From positions 1,813,444-1,877,443 of the forward strand of contig JABFRN010000001.1 in the NCBI GenBank assembly GCA_013141175.1: 64,000 nt of DNA, read 5' to 3'. This document shows positions 1-11,590 of this stretch, in pieces. Position 1 is the first letter of the stretch. The number at the start of each line of letters is the position of its first letter. The translations under genes and the position numbers were made by a program. The notes beneath the pieces were generated by a model. The model did not search any database and was not told the DNA's origin. It worked only from the letters and a program-made list of their open reading frames with translations. Source of the DNA: Lysobacter sp. Lineage in GTDB: Bacteria > Pseudomonadota > Gammaproteobacteria > Xanthomonadales > Xanthomonadaceae.

Positions 1-2
1 CG

Positions 3-656
3 CGCGACACGCGCATCGAATTCCGCGCGGGCAAGATCGTGTGGGTGCTCTCCGATCGCGGCGCCGCCGCCGTGCTGCTGAAGATGGATGACTTCCAGGG
101 CCGCATCGGCACCGTCGGCGCCGCGCTTCGCAAAGGCAAACAGAACGAAGCGAAGGTCCTGCCGCCGCTGCCCGCGCCGGTCGTCAAGGCCGCTGCGCTG
201 GTGCCCGCCAGACCCGCCGATGCGCGATTCATCGCGGACCACGGCGACGCCGTGCGCAAGGCGCTGCGCAGCGCCACCGATGAGGACGCATGCGAGGACT
301 TGCACAAGACCGGCGACGAAGAACAGTCGCTGGATGTCGTCCGCTTGACCAAGACGAAACTGCTGGTCTCCACCCGCTGCTGGCTGGCCGCCTACAACGC
401 CGGCAGCGGTTACTGGATCGTCAACGACACCCCGCCGTATCGCCCCGAACTCGTCACCAGCGACGCCAGCGACTTCGACGACGGCACCCTGATCTCCACC
501 CAGAAAGCGCGCGGCCTCGGCGACTGCTGGGGCAGCGATCAATGGACCTGGAACGGCACCGGCTTCGAGCAGACCGCCTCGTCCTCCACCGGCCTGTGCA
601 AAGGCTTCGCAGGCGGCGCGTGGGAATTGCCTACGCTGGTCACCGAGATCCGGTGA
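3..656 (+). CDS. DUF1176 family protein (5' truncated by window)
   Basis: The reading frame is open from the first bases of the window, so the N-terminus, and any signal peptide, lies outside. About 217 residues remain. The C-terminal half has the look of DUF1176 proteins: a Cys-containing stretch, a 'LISTQKARGLGDCWGSDQW' segment and a terminal 'SSTGLCKGF' motif. DUF1176 proteins are exported proteins of unknown function. The middle (about residues 60-85) is a Pro/Ala linker. No partner gene is visible. Family assignment is from motif resemblance, not from a search. Confidence 0.7.
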   Translation, partial: RDTRIEFRAGKIVWVLSDRGAAAVLLKMDDFQGRIGTVGAALRKGKQNEAKVLPPLPAPVVKAAALVPARPADARFIADHGDAVRKALRSATDEDACEDLHKTGDEEQSLDVVRLTKTKLLVSTRCWLAAYNAGSGYWIVNDTPPYRPELVTSDASDFDDGTLISTQKARGLGDCWGSDQWTWNGTGFEQTASSSTGLCKGFAGGAWELPTLVTEIR

Positions 657-929
657 TCGGTTCGTCACGAAGTTTGTAGGGTGGGCTTTATGCCCACCAT
701 CGCGACAAACTCGTTGTCGAAGACAATAATCGAAGCAGGCAACTGCGTAGGGCGCATAAGCCGAAGGCGTCATCCGCCATGATCGTTTCAATGGCCGACT
801 GCCTCAAAGAAGGTGCATGACGCTTCGCTTATGCATCCTACTCGCTGGAATGGATTCGAATTCCAAACGCCCGCTAGGCGTCCGCCCCCGCTTCGGGCAG
901 ACTCCCGACACCAGAAAAAGGAACGCCGT
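657..929. other. Spacer with GTAGGGTGGGC palindrome
   Basis: No gene seen in these 273 bases. Positions 680-698 form a 7-bp hairpin (GGTGGGC / GCCCACC, 5-nt loop), preceded by GTA. A second element, GTAGGGCGCATAAGCCG, starts near 748. Both look like the short dispersed palindromes that recur elsewhere in this window. The end of the spacer carries AAAAAGGA (915-922), a good ribosome binding site for the next gene. Confidence 0.55.
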
Positions 930-1964
930 ATGGCCGTGTCTACCCAGAAACTCCCCGATTTCCTGCGTGGCCTGCCGAAGGCGGAGTTGCATATCCATAT
1001 CGAGGGTTCGCTGGAGCCGGAGCTGATCTTCGCCATGGCCGAACGCAACAACGTCGCCCTGGCCTATCCGGATGTCGCGTCGCTGCGTGCGGCGTATGCG
1101 TTCACCGATCTGCAGAGCTTTCTCGATATCTATTACGCCGGCGCCAGTGTGCTGCTGACCGAGGCGGATTTCTTCGACATGGCCTGGGCCTATTTCCTGC
1201 GCGCGAAGGCGGACAACATCCTGCATACCGAGCTGTTCTTCGACCCGCAGACGCACACTGCGCGCGGGGTGTCGATGGGCACGGTGATCAACGGGCTGCG
1301 CCGGGCCTGCGATCGGGCGCAGTCGGAATTGGGCGTGCGTGCGGAACTGATCCTGTGCTTCCTGCGTCATCTGTCCGAAGACGACGCCCTGGCGACCTTC
1401 GAGGAGGCGCGCCCCTACCGGGGCAAGTTCATCGGCGTGGGTCTGGATTCCAGCGAACTGGGTCATCCGCCGGAGAAGTTCGCGCGGGTATTCGCGCAGG
1501 CGCGCAAGGATGGCCTGCGGTTGGTCGCGCACGCCGGCGAAGAAGGACCGCCGGCCTACATCTGGGGTGCGCTGGACGTGTTGAAGGCCGAGCGCATCGA
1601 TCACGGGGTGCAGGCCTTGAAGGATCCCGCGCTGGTCAAGCGGCTGGCCGAACAGCGCGTGCCGCTGACGGTCTGTCCTTTCTCCAACATCAAGCTGTGC
1701 GTGTTCAAGACGCTGGCTGAGCATAATTTGCGGCAGTTGCTCGATGCAGGGCTGATGGCGACGGTGAATTCGGACGATCCGGCCTATTTCGGCGGCTACT
1801 TGAACCAGAACTTCGTCGACACGTTCGACGCGTTGGGGCTCGATGCCGGCCACGCGGTGACGCTGGCGCGCAACAGCTTCATCGCAAGTTTCGCCAGCGC
1901 GGCGCAGAAGCGTGACGATCTGGATCGACTCGACGCCTATCTCGATCACGCCGGCGTGCGTTGA
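930..1964 (+). CDS. Adenine deaminase (adenosine deaminase superfamily)
   Basis: This amidohydrolase-fold protein of 344 residues would hydrolyse adenine to hypoxanthine and ammonia in purine salvage. Zinc-site motifs are complete: HIHIEG (His21, His23), a VAHAGEEGP motif near residue 200 and VNSDDPAYFGG near residue 280. Several stretches (KAELHIHIEGSLEPEL, GLDSSELGHPPEKF, SDDPAYFGGY) resemble the adenine-specific subgroup (Aah1 and Pseudomonas PA0148 type) more than classical adenosine deaminase, so adenine is the favoured substrate. The ATG at 930 is chosen over upstream in-frame starts because AAAAAGGA lies 7-8 bases before it and conservation begins right after it. Confidence 0.88.
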   Translation: MAVSTQKLPDFLRGLPKAELHIHIEGSLEPELIFAMAERNNVALAYPDVASLRAAYAFTDLQSFLDIYYAGASVLLTEADFFDMAWAYFLRAKADNILHTELFFDPQTHTARGVSMGTVINGLRRACDRAQSELGVRAELILCFLRHLSEDDALATFEEARPYRGKFIGVGLDSSELGHPPEKFARVFAQARKDGLRLVAHAGEEGPPAYIWGALDVLKAERIDHGVQALKDPALVKRLAEQRVPLTVCPFSNIKLCVFKTLAEHNLRQLLDAGLMATVNSDDPAYFGGYLNQNFVDTFDALGLDAGHAVTLARNSFIASFASAAQKRDDLDRLDAYLDHAGVR

Positions 1965-2544
1965 TCCGATGGGCAAGCGGACCCCATGCGTGACCGACAT
2001 CACCGCGAAACAGGATCAAGCCGTTGAGTAGGGCGGGCTCAAGCCCGCCATTCGGGAATCATCCGGTAGGGTGGAGTAAGCGCAGCGCAACTCCACCATC
2101 GCATCGACGCAATTCAACACGTTTTCCAAGCATGCGGATGACCGGTTCGATCAAGCGTTCGTCATGTCTCTGACGTCGCAATGGTGGAGTTGCGCTGCGC
2201 TTACTCCACCCTACTCGCTACGAAATTCCGTTCGGTTTTAATGTCGACCCACCGAATTCTAGATAGGGTGCCGCCTCGGCGCACCGCTGACGCACGACAC
2301 GGCGCGGTTGAACGTCCATCGGCGCGATGATCGGCATGACGCATATGCATCGGAGTCGCGACTTTCGTAGATCCGTAGGACGGGTCTTGACCCGCCAATT
2401 GGCTAACAATCGCTTCGCATGCAGCAACATCGCAGAGTTCGTCCGTCTTGCGGATAAGAAGCGGCCGATTCATTTCAATAGGCGGGTCAAGACCCGCCCT
2501 ACGAGAGATTTCAATGCGCCTTACGGATTGACACCGTTATCCGA
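1965..2544. repeat. Repeat-rich intergenic region with paired inverted repeats
   Basis: No convincing gene in 580 bases. It contains a perfect 34-bp inverted pair (2066-2099 and 2181-2214), each arm itself palindromic (GTAGGGTGGAG ... CTCCACC). A second pair of 22-bp arms with one mismatch lies at 2375-2396 and 2481-2502 (GTAGGACGGGTC ... type), and a single hairpin of the same style at about 2030-2051. The elements begin with GTAGG and end with its complement, like the copies at 5090-5156. They resemble REP-type dispersed repeats of xanthomonads. They could also serve as transcript ends for the flanking convergent genes, although none has a U-tract. Confidence 0.75.
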
Positions 2545-5031
2545 TCAGGATTTCGGACGCATCTCCTCCCACAGCCGATCCAGTAATCCCTCGTATTCCG
2601 AATCCTGCGGTTCAACCCGATGCGTCCGGGCATCGCCGCGTTGCCCATCCAGCGAAGTCACTTGTCCCAGGCGCAGGCATTCGCGGGTGTGGATTTCTGC
2701 CTCATCGACAACCCCGGACAGGAAGAGTGCATAGCCGAGATTGCCGAGGACCATAGCCGAATCGTCCTTTGAGCACTGTTGCTGCGCACGCTCCAGATCA
2801 TTGATGGCTGAGGTAAGCAGATTGTGGCGCTCTGTTTCAGTCTGCCAATGTCGCTTGGCCTGCAACAGGTAATGGAAAGCACGGCCATTGAGTGCGCCGG
2901 CGACCTGTTCGCGCAAAGCTGGGCTCGCATCCCCGCCGTAGCTACGGTCGATCTCGTCATAGACCGCAATCGCATCCTCACTGCGATCACACTGCCCCAG
3001 CGTGACGCCTTTGTTAACGAGCGCATTGGCGACCTGTTCACGCAAGGCCGGACTCGCATCCGCGCCGTAGCGACGATCAATCTCGTCATAGACTGCAAGC
3101 GCCTCCTCATTGCGATGATGCTGTCCCAGTGTGCCGCCTTTGTTGACGAGCGCCTTGGCGACCTGTTCGCGCAAGGCCGGACTCGCATCCGCGCCATAGC
3201 GACGGTCGATCTCGTCATAGACCGCAATGGCGTCCTCACTGCGGTCTCGCTGTCCCAGCGTGATGCCTTTGTTGAACAGCGCCTGGGCGACCTGTCCGCG
3301 CATGGTTGGACTCGCATCCGCGCCGTAGCGACGGTCGATCTCGTCATAGACCGCAATGGCATCCTCACTGCGATCACGCTGTCCCAGCGTGACGCCTCTA
3401 TTGACGAGCGCCTTGGCGACCTGTTCGCGCAAGGCCGGGCTCGCATCCGCGCCATAGCGACGGTCGATCTCGTCATAGACTGCAAGCTCCTCCTGATTGC
3501 GATCATGCTGTCCCAGCGTGGCGCCTTTGTTGACGAGCGCCTTGGCAACCCGTTCGCGCAAGGCCGGGCCAGCATCCGCGCCATAGCGACGATCGACCTC
3601 ATCATAGACTGCAAGCGCCTCCTCATTGCGATCATGCTGTCCCAGCGTGACGCCTTTGTTGAACAGCGCTTGGGCGACCTGTCCGCGCATGGCTGGACTC
3701 ACATCCGCGCCGTAGCGACGGTCGATCTCGTCATAGACCGCAATGGCATCCTCACTGCGATCACGCTGTCCCAGCGTGACGCCTCTATTGACGAGCGCCT
3801 TGGCGACCTGTCCGCGCAAGGCCGAGCTCGCATCCGCGCCGTAGCGACGATCGATCTCGTCATAGACCGCAATGGCGTCCTCACTGCGATCACGCTGTAC
3901 TAGCGTGATGCCTTTGTTGAAGAGTGCATTGGCGACCTGTTCGCGCAAGGCCGGACTCGCATCCGCGCCGTAGCGACGGTCAATCTCGTCATAGACTGCA
4001 AGCTCCTCCTCACTGCGATCACGCTGTCCCAGCGTGACGCCTTTGTTGACGAGCGCCTTGGCGACTCGTTCGCGCAAAGCCGGGATCGCATCCGCGCCGT
4101 AGCGACGGTCAATCTCGTCATAGACCGCAATAGCGTCCTCACTGCGATCAAGTTCACCGAGTGCAGCAGCGCGGGCATAGAGAAACTTGGCGTGGTTCTC
4201 TGGGGAGATGCTTTCCGCACGCGCGCTCAGGAGTGCCTTGTCGAAGCTTGACAGCGCCGAATCGAAACGCCCGGCGATGTATTCGTTGAGTCCTCTCGCA
4301 TAGTGATCATCGGCCGTGAATGCATTCTCGGGCTTAGCTTGCAGCGCAAGGCTGGCCTCTTGAACGGCAGCGATGGCAGACGGATCAACGGGTTGTTGCG
4401 CGTTCTGATGCTTGGCCGATACGGCCAATACCTGCTGGGCCGCCTGGTCAATGACCTGCCGGTTTTGCTTGGCGTGATCATCAACCCCTGCGGTTAAACG
4501 ATCGATTTCGCCATGCGCATCCTCGGCTTTTTGACGGAGGATATCGACCTGTGATTGCAGACTTTTCGCTTGTTCACGGAGCACGTCGATCTGGCCGCGA
4601 AGGTCAGTCGCATTCTGTTGGAACCAGCGCTCGGAAGCATCCTTCGCTTCAGCCGACGCCCGATTTTTCGCGCTGAAGTAGACGATAAAACCCGCTCCGA
4701 ACGCGATCAGGGTGATCGCCGTACCGACCCACGCCGTCACGTTCGAGATCGCTGCCATATAGTTGGCCTGTTGACCGGTCCAGATGTCCAGATCGCCAAT
4801 GCGCTGATCCTGGGCATCCAAACGGTTGTCCGAGACTTCCTTGAGGACGGAGACCTCCTTGTCGAGGGTTTGAACTTGCGCTTGGATTTGTGCGATGCCG
4901 TTTTCCTTGTCCAAGGTTTGAACGCGCGCCTGAACTCGCGCGATCTCGTCCTGCTGGGCGGGTGGAGCTGACATGGCCGGCAAGGCAAGCAGCACCAAAC
5001 ACAGGGAGAGACCGATGAGGCGCATGTGCAT
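2545..5031 (-). CDS. Membrane-anchored coiled-coil/TPR protein with ten 129-bp tandem repeats
   Basis: 828 residues, not assigned to a named family. In order: signal-like hydrophobic N-terminus (1-20), a short coiled coil (about 25-60, repeated 'QVQTLDKE'), a transmembrane helix (about 96-118, 'WVGTAITLIAFGAGFIVYF'), a long coiled coil (about 120-190), then ten near-identical 43-residue TPR-like units (residues 296-725) built on RSEDAIAVYDEIDRRYGADA, and a last TPR pair. The start at 5031 is chosen because AAGGA lies 6 bases upstream; upstream in-frame ATGs have no such site. The repeats probably form a superhelical protein-binding surface on one face of the inner membrane. Partners are unknown. 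Confidence 0.8.
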   Translation of the reverse strand: MHMRLIGLSLCLVLLALPAMSAPPAQQDEIARVQARVQTLDKENGIAQIQAQVQTLDKEVSVLKEVSDNRLDAQDQRIGDLDIWTGQQANYMAAISNVTAWVGTAITLIAFGAGFIVYFSAKNRASAEAKDASERWFQQNATDLRGQIDVLREQAKSLQSQVDILRQKAEDAHGEIDRLTAGVDDHAKQNRQVIDQAAQQVLAVSAKHQNAQQPVDPSAIAAVQEASLALQAKPENAFTADDHYARGLNEYIAGRFDSALSSFDKALLSARAESISPENHAKFLYARAAALGELDRSEDAIAVYDEIDRRYGADAIPALRERVAKALVNKGVTLGQRDRSEEELAVYDEIDRRYGADASPALREQVANALFNKGITLVQRDRSEDAIAVYDEIDRRYGADASSALRGQVAKALVNRGVTLGQRDRSEDAIAVYDEIDRRYGADVSPAMRGQVAQALFNKGVTLGQHDRNEEALAVYDEVDRRYGADAGPALRERVAKALVNKGATLGQHDRNQEELAVYDEIDRRYGADASPALREQVAKALVNRGVTLGQRDRSEDAIAVYDEIDRRYGADASPTMRGQVAQALFNKGITLGQRDRSEDAIAVYDEIDRRYGADASPALREQVAKALVNKGGTLGQHHRNEEALAVYDEIDRRYGADASPALREQVANALVNKGVTLGQCDRSEDAIAVYDEIDRSYGGDASPALREQVAGALNGRAFHYLLQAKRHWQTETERHNLLTSAINDLERAQQQCSKDDSAMVLGNLGYALFLSGVVDEAEIHTRECLRLGQVTSLDGQRGDARTHRVEPQDSEYEGLLDRLWEEMRPKS
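2857..4146 (-). repeat. Ten tandem 129-bp coding repeats
   Basis: On the minus strand the coding sequence repeats every 129 bases (43 codons) ten times. The exact period is confirmed by the first Arg codon at 4144-4146 and the tenth-unit Arg codon at 2983-2985. Units 1-9 are nearly identical; unit 10 diverges in its second half. Variation is concentrated at three or four positions (RSEDAI/RNEEAL/RSEEEL, ALVNKGV/ALFNKGI), and combinations alternate between units, suggesting duplication of multi-unit blocks. The array can be expected to gain or lose units in frame. Confidence 0.93.
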
Positions 5032-5089
5032 GTTCATTCCTTCGATGACGGCGCCGGCATAGGCCGTAGCGTTTTCGTTGCAGGAGACC

Positions 5090-5156
5090 GTAGGCTGGGT
5101 CATCGACCCAGCCCCACCGGAAACATCCCGCGAGCTGGGTCGATGACCCAGCCTAC
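5090..5156. repeat. Perfect 23-bp inverted repeat pair
   Basis: Arms at 5090-5112 and 5134-5156 (GTAGGCTGGGTC ... and its exact complement) are separated by 21 bases. Each arm is itself a hairpin. The element lies just upstream of the TPR-protein gene and has the same GTAGG ends as the repeats at 2066-2502. The rest of 5032-5303 shows no gene. Confidence 0.8.
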
Positions 5157-5303
5157 AAAAATCAGAGGGCGCTGTCTGCAGGCGAAAAAGCACAAGTGGT
5201 GCGCCAAGCCAGCGCCTCATGAACACGATGCTGCTGCATGGTGGGCTTCGCTGCGCTCACCCCCACCCTGCGTTGGCAGTGAGTCGCAGGAACACCCTTC
5301 GCC

Positions 5304-7112
5304 TCAACGCTTCCCCAACTCCCCCGGCACAAACCGCTCCCGCACCGCCTTCGCCAACAGATCCGGCGGCAGCATCCCCTGGTCCAGCAGGAAGTTGTTG
5401 AAGGCGAGGCGGTCGAACTTGTCGCCGAGGGCGAGTTCGGTTTCGGCGCGCAGTTCGAGGATGCGGGTGTAGCCGTAGAAATAGCTGCCGGCCTGGCCGG
5501 GGGCGTTGAAGGTGTAGCGGTCCAGTTCCTGGCGTGCCATCGCCTTGGATAGGCCGACATCGTCGATCAGCACTTTTTCGGCGCGCGCGCGGTCGATCAT
5601 GCCGAGGTTGAGCATCGGGTCCAGCATCGCCCGCGCTGCGCGCAGCAGCCGGAATTGCAGCGCCATCAATTGGCCGTCAAGCGGTTCGTAGGGAATCATT
5701 TCCGCTTCGGCATACAGCGCCCAGCCTTCGACATTCACCGAGTTGAACGCGAACAGGCTGCGTGCGATCGAGACGCCGCGTTCGAGCATCGCGGTGAACT
5801 GCAGTTCGTGGCCGGGACGGCCTTCGTGCGCGGACAGCGTCCATGCCACCGAGGGGAAGTTGAAATCGTCGTAGGCGTCGGTCTTGTCGTGCAGCGCGGG
5901 ATTGCCCAGCGGCAACACGAACTGGCCCTGCTGGCCGGTATTGCCGATCAGCGGTGCGGGCAGGAAATGCGGCGCGGGTTGCGCGGCGCTCTCGGCATCG
6001 GTGCCCAGGCGCATCACCATCGGCCGGTTCGGTACGTCGACGATGCCTTCGCGGCGGATGATCGGGTCGATCGCGTCGATCACCTCGCGATAACGCGCTT
6101 CCAGCTGCGCGTTCGGGATGGTGTCGCGTTTCAGGGCGCGGATCACGCTGCGGTAATCGGTGGCGGCGATGTTCTTCTCTTTCGCCACCAGCGGCGCCAG
6201 CCGGTCCATCGCCGCGCGCGTTTCCATGAAGGCGAGCCGCGCGCGTTGGATCAGCAGCGCCGGGGGAATATCGATGCCGACCTGCTTGAGCTGCAGCGCG
6301 TAGAGTTCCGGCGGCAGCATGGTGTCGGTGCGCGCGGCGGGCAACACGTCCTTGCGCACCCATGCGGTGTATTCGGCGAGCTGTTTGTCGAGCGCCGCCA
6401 GCGCCGGTCCGCTGCTGCTCACTTTGTATTTCGCGAACAGTTTGCGGATGCCTTTGGCATAGGTGTCCGCGTTGGACAGCGCCTGCTCCACCTGGAGTTT
6501 CGTCGGACGCAGCAGCTCGGCATTGCCGGCGCGTTCTTCGTAGCGTGCGCGCGCCTGCGTGGTGATCGGGGTCGTGCCGGCGGTCATGCCGACGTAGGCC
6601 TTGAGCCGGTCGAGCGCCTTGGCGCGACGATCCGCCGGTGTCTGGTCGGAGAGCAGTCCCTGCAGGCCCTGGAACACCAACTGCGATGCGTCGGTGAACG
6701 GCAATACCAGGCGTTCGTTCACCTGTGCCGATTCGATGCTGTCGTCGGCCGCCTGGATCATGATCTCCAGGTCCTGGCGGACGTTCGGATCGCGTTCCAG
6801 CTGCAGTTTTTCCTGCAGTTTCGCTTTGGCGTCGACGATGGCTTTCTGGAAGCGCGCGGCGTTGTCCGGGCCGAGATCGGCGACCTTGTCGTCGTAACCG
6901 GGAATGCCGAAGAACGATGCGGATTCCGGCTGGAAGCGCAGCTGCGCCTGCAGCAGGATCTGGGCGTAGCGGTTGCTGGTGTCCACCCAGGCCGGAGCCG
7001 GCGCGGGCGCTTGTTTTGCGGCGGCGGGTACCGCGGCGGCGGTCTGCGCGAGCGCGCAGCTGGGCATAGCGATCGCGAGGGAGAGTGCAAGAACGAGGGT
7101 CGATGGGTTCAT
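5304..7112 (-). CDS. DUF885 family protein, putative exported zinc-dependent hydrolase
   Basis: 602 residues with an N-terminal signal peptide (about 1-21, 'LVLALSLAIAMPSCALAQ') and an Ala/Pro linker, followed by a full-length DUF885 domain. The hallmark 'LSAHEGRPGHELQ' motif sits near residues 425-437, with 'YFYGYTRILELR' near the C-terminus. DUF885 proteins are predicted metallopeptidase-like enzymes; biochemical function is not established. The likely location is periplasm or secreted. The ATG at 7112 is preferred because the signal peptide starts there; an upstream in-frame extension lacks one. It runs in the same direction as the Coa1-like and peptidase genes upstream, but 121 bases separate it from them. 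Confidence 0.85.
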   Translation of the reverse strand: MNPSTLVLALSLAIAMPSCALAQTAAAVPAAAKQAPAPAPAWVDTSNRYAQILLQAQLRFQPESASFFGIPGYDDKVADLGPDNAARFQKAIVDAKAKLQEKLQLERDPNVRQDLEIMIQAADDSIESAQVNERLVLPFTDASQLVFQGLQGLLSDQTPADRRAKALDRLKAYVGMTAGTTPITTQARARYEERAGNAELLRPTKLQVEQALSNADTYAKGIRKLFAKYKVSSSGPALAALDKQLAEYTAWVRKDVLPAARTDTMLPPELYALQLKQVGIDIPPALLIQRARLAFMETRAAMDRLAPLVAKEKNIAATDYRSVIRALKRDTIPNAQLEARYREVIDAIDPIIRREGIVDVPNRPMVMRLGTDAESAAQPAPHFLPAPLIGNTGQQGQFVLPLGNPALHDKTDAYDDFNFPSVAWTLSAHEGRPGHELQFTAMLERGVSIARSLFAFNSVNVEGWALYAEAEMIPYEPLDGQLMALQFRLLRAARAMLDPMLNLGMIDRARAEKVLIDDVGLSKAMARQELDRYTFNAPGQAGSYFYGYTRILELRAETELALGDKFDRLAFNNFLLDQGMLPPDLLAKAVRERFVPGELGKR

Positions 7113-7233
7113 CAGGGAATCCGGTGGGAGGAGGCGGCAACGTACTCCACGACAACGGGACTGCCCATGGTCGGAGGTCATGTGTGCCGAGCATGCGCTG
7201 GCGATGACGCAGCGTTTGAGATTGCGCGATCGA

Positions 7234-7671
7234 CTATGGGGCGGTGTCGTTATCGGCGGATTCAGGAAGCAGATCGATCGGCGCGGTCTGTCCGTCGATC
7301 GCGACGATCAGCGTGGAATATGTCCACTGGCCGGCGGATTTTTCCGCTGCTATGGTGAGATCGCCTTCGCCCTTCGGGCCGGAGATCGGGATCTGCAGAT
7401 CGGCTTTGCCGGAGGTGTCGCTGGTTTCCAGATGGCCTGTGAGATACCACGCGGGCTCGAACGGTGCGCCCAACGCTGCGACGACCTGCGGGTTGTCGCG
7501 CGCCCGCTGCATCGCGGTGGTGTAGACGTCCGATGAACGCATCGCACCGAACAACACCGACATGAACAGCGCGAACACGCCCGCGAACACGCCGAGGCAG
7601 AACACGCACAACAGCGGGATCGCCCAGCGCCAATGGCGCTGCCACCAGCCTTCGCGTGGCGCGTCGGGCAT
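7234..7671 (-). CDS. Coa1/Tim21-like small membrane protein
   Basis: 145 residues: one strong transmembrane helix near the N-terminus (about 14-42), then an extracytoplasmic domain with 'DNPQVVAALGAPFEPAWYLTG' and 'ISGPKGEGDLTI' segments typical of the Coa1 (cytochrome oxidase assembly factor 1) fold found in many bacterial membrane proteins. The bacterial role is not defined. It lies 16 bases after the peptidase gene on the same strand and may be co-transcribed. The start is ATG at 7671; a TTG two codons earlier is the alternative. No good ribosome binding site precedes either, consistent with translation coupled to the upstream gene. Confidence 0.72.
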   Translation of the reverse strand: MPDAPREGWWQRHWRWAIPLLCVFCLGVFAGVFALFMSVLFGAMRSSDVYTTAMQRARDNPQVVAALGAPFEPAWYLTGHLETSDTSGKADLQIPISGPKGEGDLTIAAEKSAGQWTYSTLIVAIDGQTAPIDLLPESADNDTAP

Positions 7672-7687
7672 CGTCAAACCGGCGCGC

Positions 7688-10750
<3,063 letters not shown>

Positions 10751-10757
10751 CTACCCT

Positions 10758-11444
10758 ATGGCCGGATTTCTCCGCCCCAAGCAGCGCCAGACCATGTCGA
10801 AAGCCACGCCGTCGAAAGCCACGCCCCCATCGCTCAATCCGCTGCCCCGCCTGATCTTCGCCTCGCGCTGGCTGCAGCTGCCGCTGTATCTGGGCCTGAT
10901 CGTGGCCCAGGGCGTGTATGTGGTGCTGTTCGGCAAGGAACTGTGGCACCTGATCCACGAAACGCCGACGCTCAGCGAGCAGGACATCATGCTGATCGTG
11001 CTCGGCCTGATCGACGTGGTGATGATCTCCAATCTGCTGATGATGGTCATCGTGGGCGGCTACGAAACATTCGTGTCGCGGATGAATCTGGAAGGCCATC
11101 CCGATCAGCCGGAATGGCTGAGCCATGTCAACGCGAGCGTGCTCAAGGTCAAGCTGGCGATGGCGATCATCGGCATTTCCTCGATCCATCTGCTCAAGAG
11201 TTTCATCGAGGTGGGCATGGTCGATGGCCTGCCGCTGTGCAGCACGATCGAAGGCATGGAGGCGGTGAAAGCGATGCAGCCGCTGATCGATGCCGGCCAG
11301 AAGCTCAAGGCGTGCACCAGCATCACCTCGTCCGGCGTGATGTGGCAGGCGATCATCCACGGATTGTTCATCCTCTCGGCGATCGGTATCGCCTGGACCG
11401 ATCGGATCATGACCGGCGGTTCGAGCAAGCGAGATCAACACTGA
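10758..11444 (+). CDS. UPF0114 (YqhA family) integral membrane protein
   Basis: 228 residues from the first ATG; an alternative ATG at 10794 gives 216 residues and would leave only the Lys/Ser-rich N-terminal tail. Three or four transmembrane helices are visible (about 37-60, 80-105, 138-160, 195-215). The 'ASRWLQLPLYLGL' start and 'NLLMMVIVGGYETFVS' core are characteristic of YqhA proteins, whose function is unknown. It stands alone, divergent from the GST gene, 80 bases apart. Confidence 0.85.
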   Translation: MAGFLRPKQRQTMSKATPSKATPPSLNPLPRLIFASRWLQLPLYLGLIVAQGVYVVLFGKELWHLIHETPTLSEQDIMLIVLGLIDVVMISNLLMMVIVGGYETFVSRMNLEGHPDQPEWLSHVNASVLKVKLAMAIIGISSIHLLKSFIEVGMVDGLPLCSTIEGMEAVKAMQPLIDAGQKLKACTSITSSGVMWQAIIHGLFILSAIGIAWTDRIMTGGSSKRDQH

Positions 11445-11451
11445 TCCAACA

Positions 11452-11531
11452 TTCCGGTAGCGCGACCTTCGGGTCGCCGCTGTGGGAGGGGCTTCAGCCC
11501 CGAACATCGGGCCTGAAGGCCCTCCCACAAG
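11452..11531. repeat. Imperfect inverted repeat after yqhA-like gene
   Basis: TGTGGGAGGGGCTTCAGCCC (11481-11500) faces its imperfect complement at 11509-11529; a smaller hairpin GCGACC-TTCG-GGTCGC precedes it at 11461-11476. This is a dispersed palindrome with 'GTGGGAGGGGCTTC' ends. It may act as a transcript end for the upstream gene but has no U-tract. Confidence 0.6.
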
Positions 11532-11578
11532 AGCAGCCGCTCTGGCGGGGTGAGCATGGGCCGTGTGTGGCCATCGCG

Positions 11579-11584
11579 TAGAAT
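11579..11584 (+). promoter_or_regulatory. Candidate -10 box for a leaderless uvrD transcript
   Basis: TAGAAT lies six bases before the uvrD ATG, so transcription would begin at or next to the A of the start codon. No clear -35 hexamer is seen. The same TANNNT-N6-ATG layout occurs before rmuC and before the beta-propeller lipoprotein gene at 31072. Confidence 0.45.
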
Positions 11585-11590
11585 GCCGGG

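Noticed and set aside
2857-4146. CRISPR-like or satellite DNA repeat
   Set aside because: Repeat units are contiguous, in frame and 129 bp long, with no spacers; they encode TPR-like units in one protein.
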